Source: Pseudomonas fontis (GTDB taxonomy: Bacteria; Pseudomonadota; Gammaproteobacteria; Pseudomonadales; Pseudomonadaceae). Taken from it: a stretch of DNA of 64,000 nucleotides. The first letter of the stretch is position 1. The number at the start of each line of letters is the position of its first letter. The notes beneath the pieces are model-generated. The model saw only the letters and a list, made by a program, of their open reading frames with translations, had not been told where the DNA came from and made no database searches. The stretch is from NCBI RefSeq assembly GCF_028656955.1, contig NZ_JAMDGY010000020.1, forward strand, positions 186,001-250,000, written 5' to 3'. Positions 63,623 to 64,000 of the stretch are shown here, piece after piece. The position numbers were made by a program, and so were the translations under genes.

Positions 63623-64000
63623 TCACTTTTGCGGCTTCGGCCGATTCCGTACTTCCTTGGGGCATTGGCCCTTGGGCTTTCTTTGCGTATCCATCGCGAC
63701 CTTGAAGACACTAAACCCCTTTTTGTTGATCGGGGTATCCGGTGAGCCTTCGCCAGTGCGTGCGAAATACGCGCTGGTGACGTGAATCCGCAGCAAGCGG
63801 TGTTCGCGATAGAACGCTAGGCACACTTTGTACGGTTCCAGCAGGCCGGTAGCGCTGTTAAACACGCTCATGGTGAAAAACCGCTCCCCTTCCGTGTGGT
63901 AGATCGTAGCGGCGTCCAGCTTCTCTATGATGCCCTTGAGCTGCTTGGAGGCTTCGAAGCGTTCTAGGCAGACCATTTGCCCATGCCGACCGTCTTCGTA
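63623..64000 (-). CDS. Hypothetical protein, 5' end beyond window
   Basis: The frame is open to the right edge (YEDGRHGQMVCLERFEASKQ, LKGIIEKLDAATIYHTEGER, FFTMSVFNSATGLLEPYKVC, LAFYREHRLLRIHVTSAYFA) and ends in a basic tail (QRKPKGQCPKEVRNRPKPQK). An internal ATG at 63976 is possible, but coding character continues upstream of it, so the gene probably starts outside. No motif recognised. Confidence 0.6.
   Translation of the reverse strand, partial: YEDGRHGQMVCLERFEASKQLKGIIEKLDAATIYHTEGERFFTMSVFNSATGLLEPYKVCLAFYREHRLLRIHVTSAYFARTGEGSPDTPINKKGFSVFKVAMDTQRKPKGQCPKEVRNRPKPQK

Overview
The window looks like chromosomal DNA of a Pseudomonas of the P. putida group. The bkdR-bkdA1-bkdA2-bkdB-lpdV block, the neighbouring glutamine-synthetase-like and MFS genes, the gene order flgB, cheR, cheV, flgA, flgM, flgN, ycgR, and the REP-like inverted repeats all fit that group. 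This assignment rests on recalled gene order and protein sequence; no search was run.

Left part (1-26.9 kb, flagellar/chemotaxis cluster with two insertions). On the minus strand, flgBCDE runs from a near-perfect sigma-54 promoter, and flgF (cut by the window start) has its own sigma-54-like promoter. Between flgE and flgF sits about 15 kb of foreign-looking cargo: a small secreted protein, a PrtD/HlyB-type ABC exporter, its HlyD-type adaptor, and two giant RTX-type repeat proteins (2437 and 1484 aa). The larger is built from nine near-identical 669-bp units. A second insertion, a classical autotransporter (871 aa), lies between cheR and flgB. Then come cheR, cheV, flgA, flgM (perfect FliA promoter), flgN and a c-di-GMP-binding ycgR.

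Middle part (26.9-40.6 kb, metabolic core). A 408-bp tandem duplication with REP elements joins the 3' ends of ycgR and an MFS transporter gene. Next are a glutamine-synthetase-like ligase, a D-2-hydroxyacid dehydrogenase, the Lrp-type regulator bkdR with the complete branched-chain keto acid dehydrogenase operon, an unknown gene, an NDH-2-like flavoprotein diverging from an Rrf2 regulator with two palindromic operator candidates, and a toxin-antitoxin pair.

Right part (40.7-64 kb, mobile island). A 3' fragment of a tRNA-Arg(CCU) gene, broken at the anticodon loop, abuts a tyrosine recombinase and marks the left end of an integrative element. The element carries unknown cargo, an HNH-type protein, a DUF5623-like protein and an Abi_C-like protein, followed by a mobilisation module. 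Leftward this module encodes an accessory protein, a MobF relaxase-helicase whose frame runs into a DUF3991/TOPRIM primase-like gene, and a small CxxC protein nested between them. Rightward it encodes an StbA/StbB-like pair, small membrane and periplasmic proteins and a TraD/TrwB-like coupling ATPase. The two arms diverge from a 350-bp non-coding region holding hairpins and an array of AACCA-type repeats spaced about 10 bp apart, the best oriT/partition-site candidate here. No type IV secretion genes are visible. The far right holds an acetyltransferase-like gene, an internally deleted integrase and a gene running off the end; the other end of the island is not in the window.
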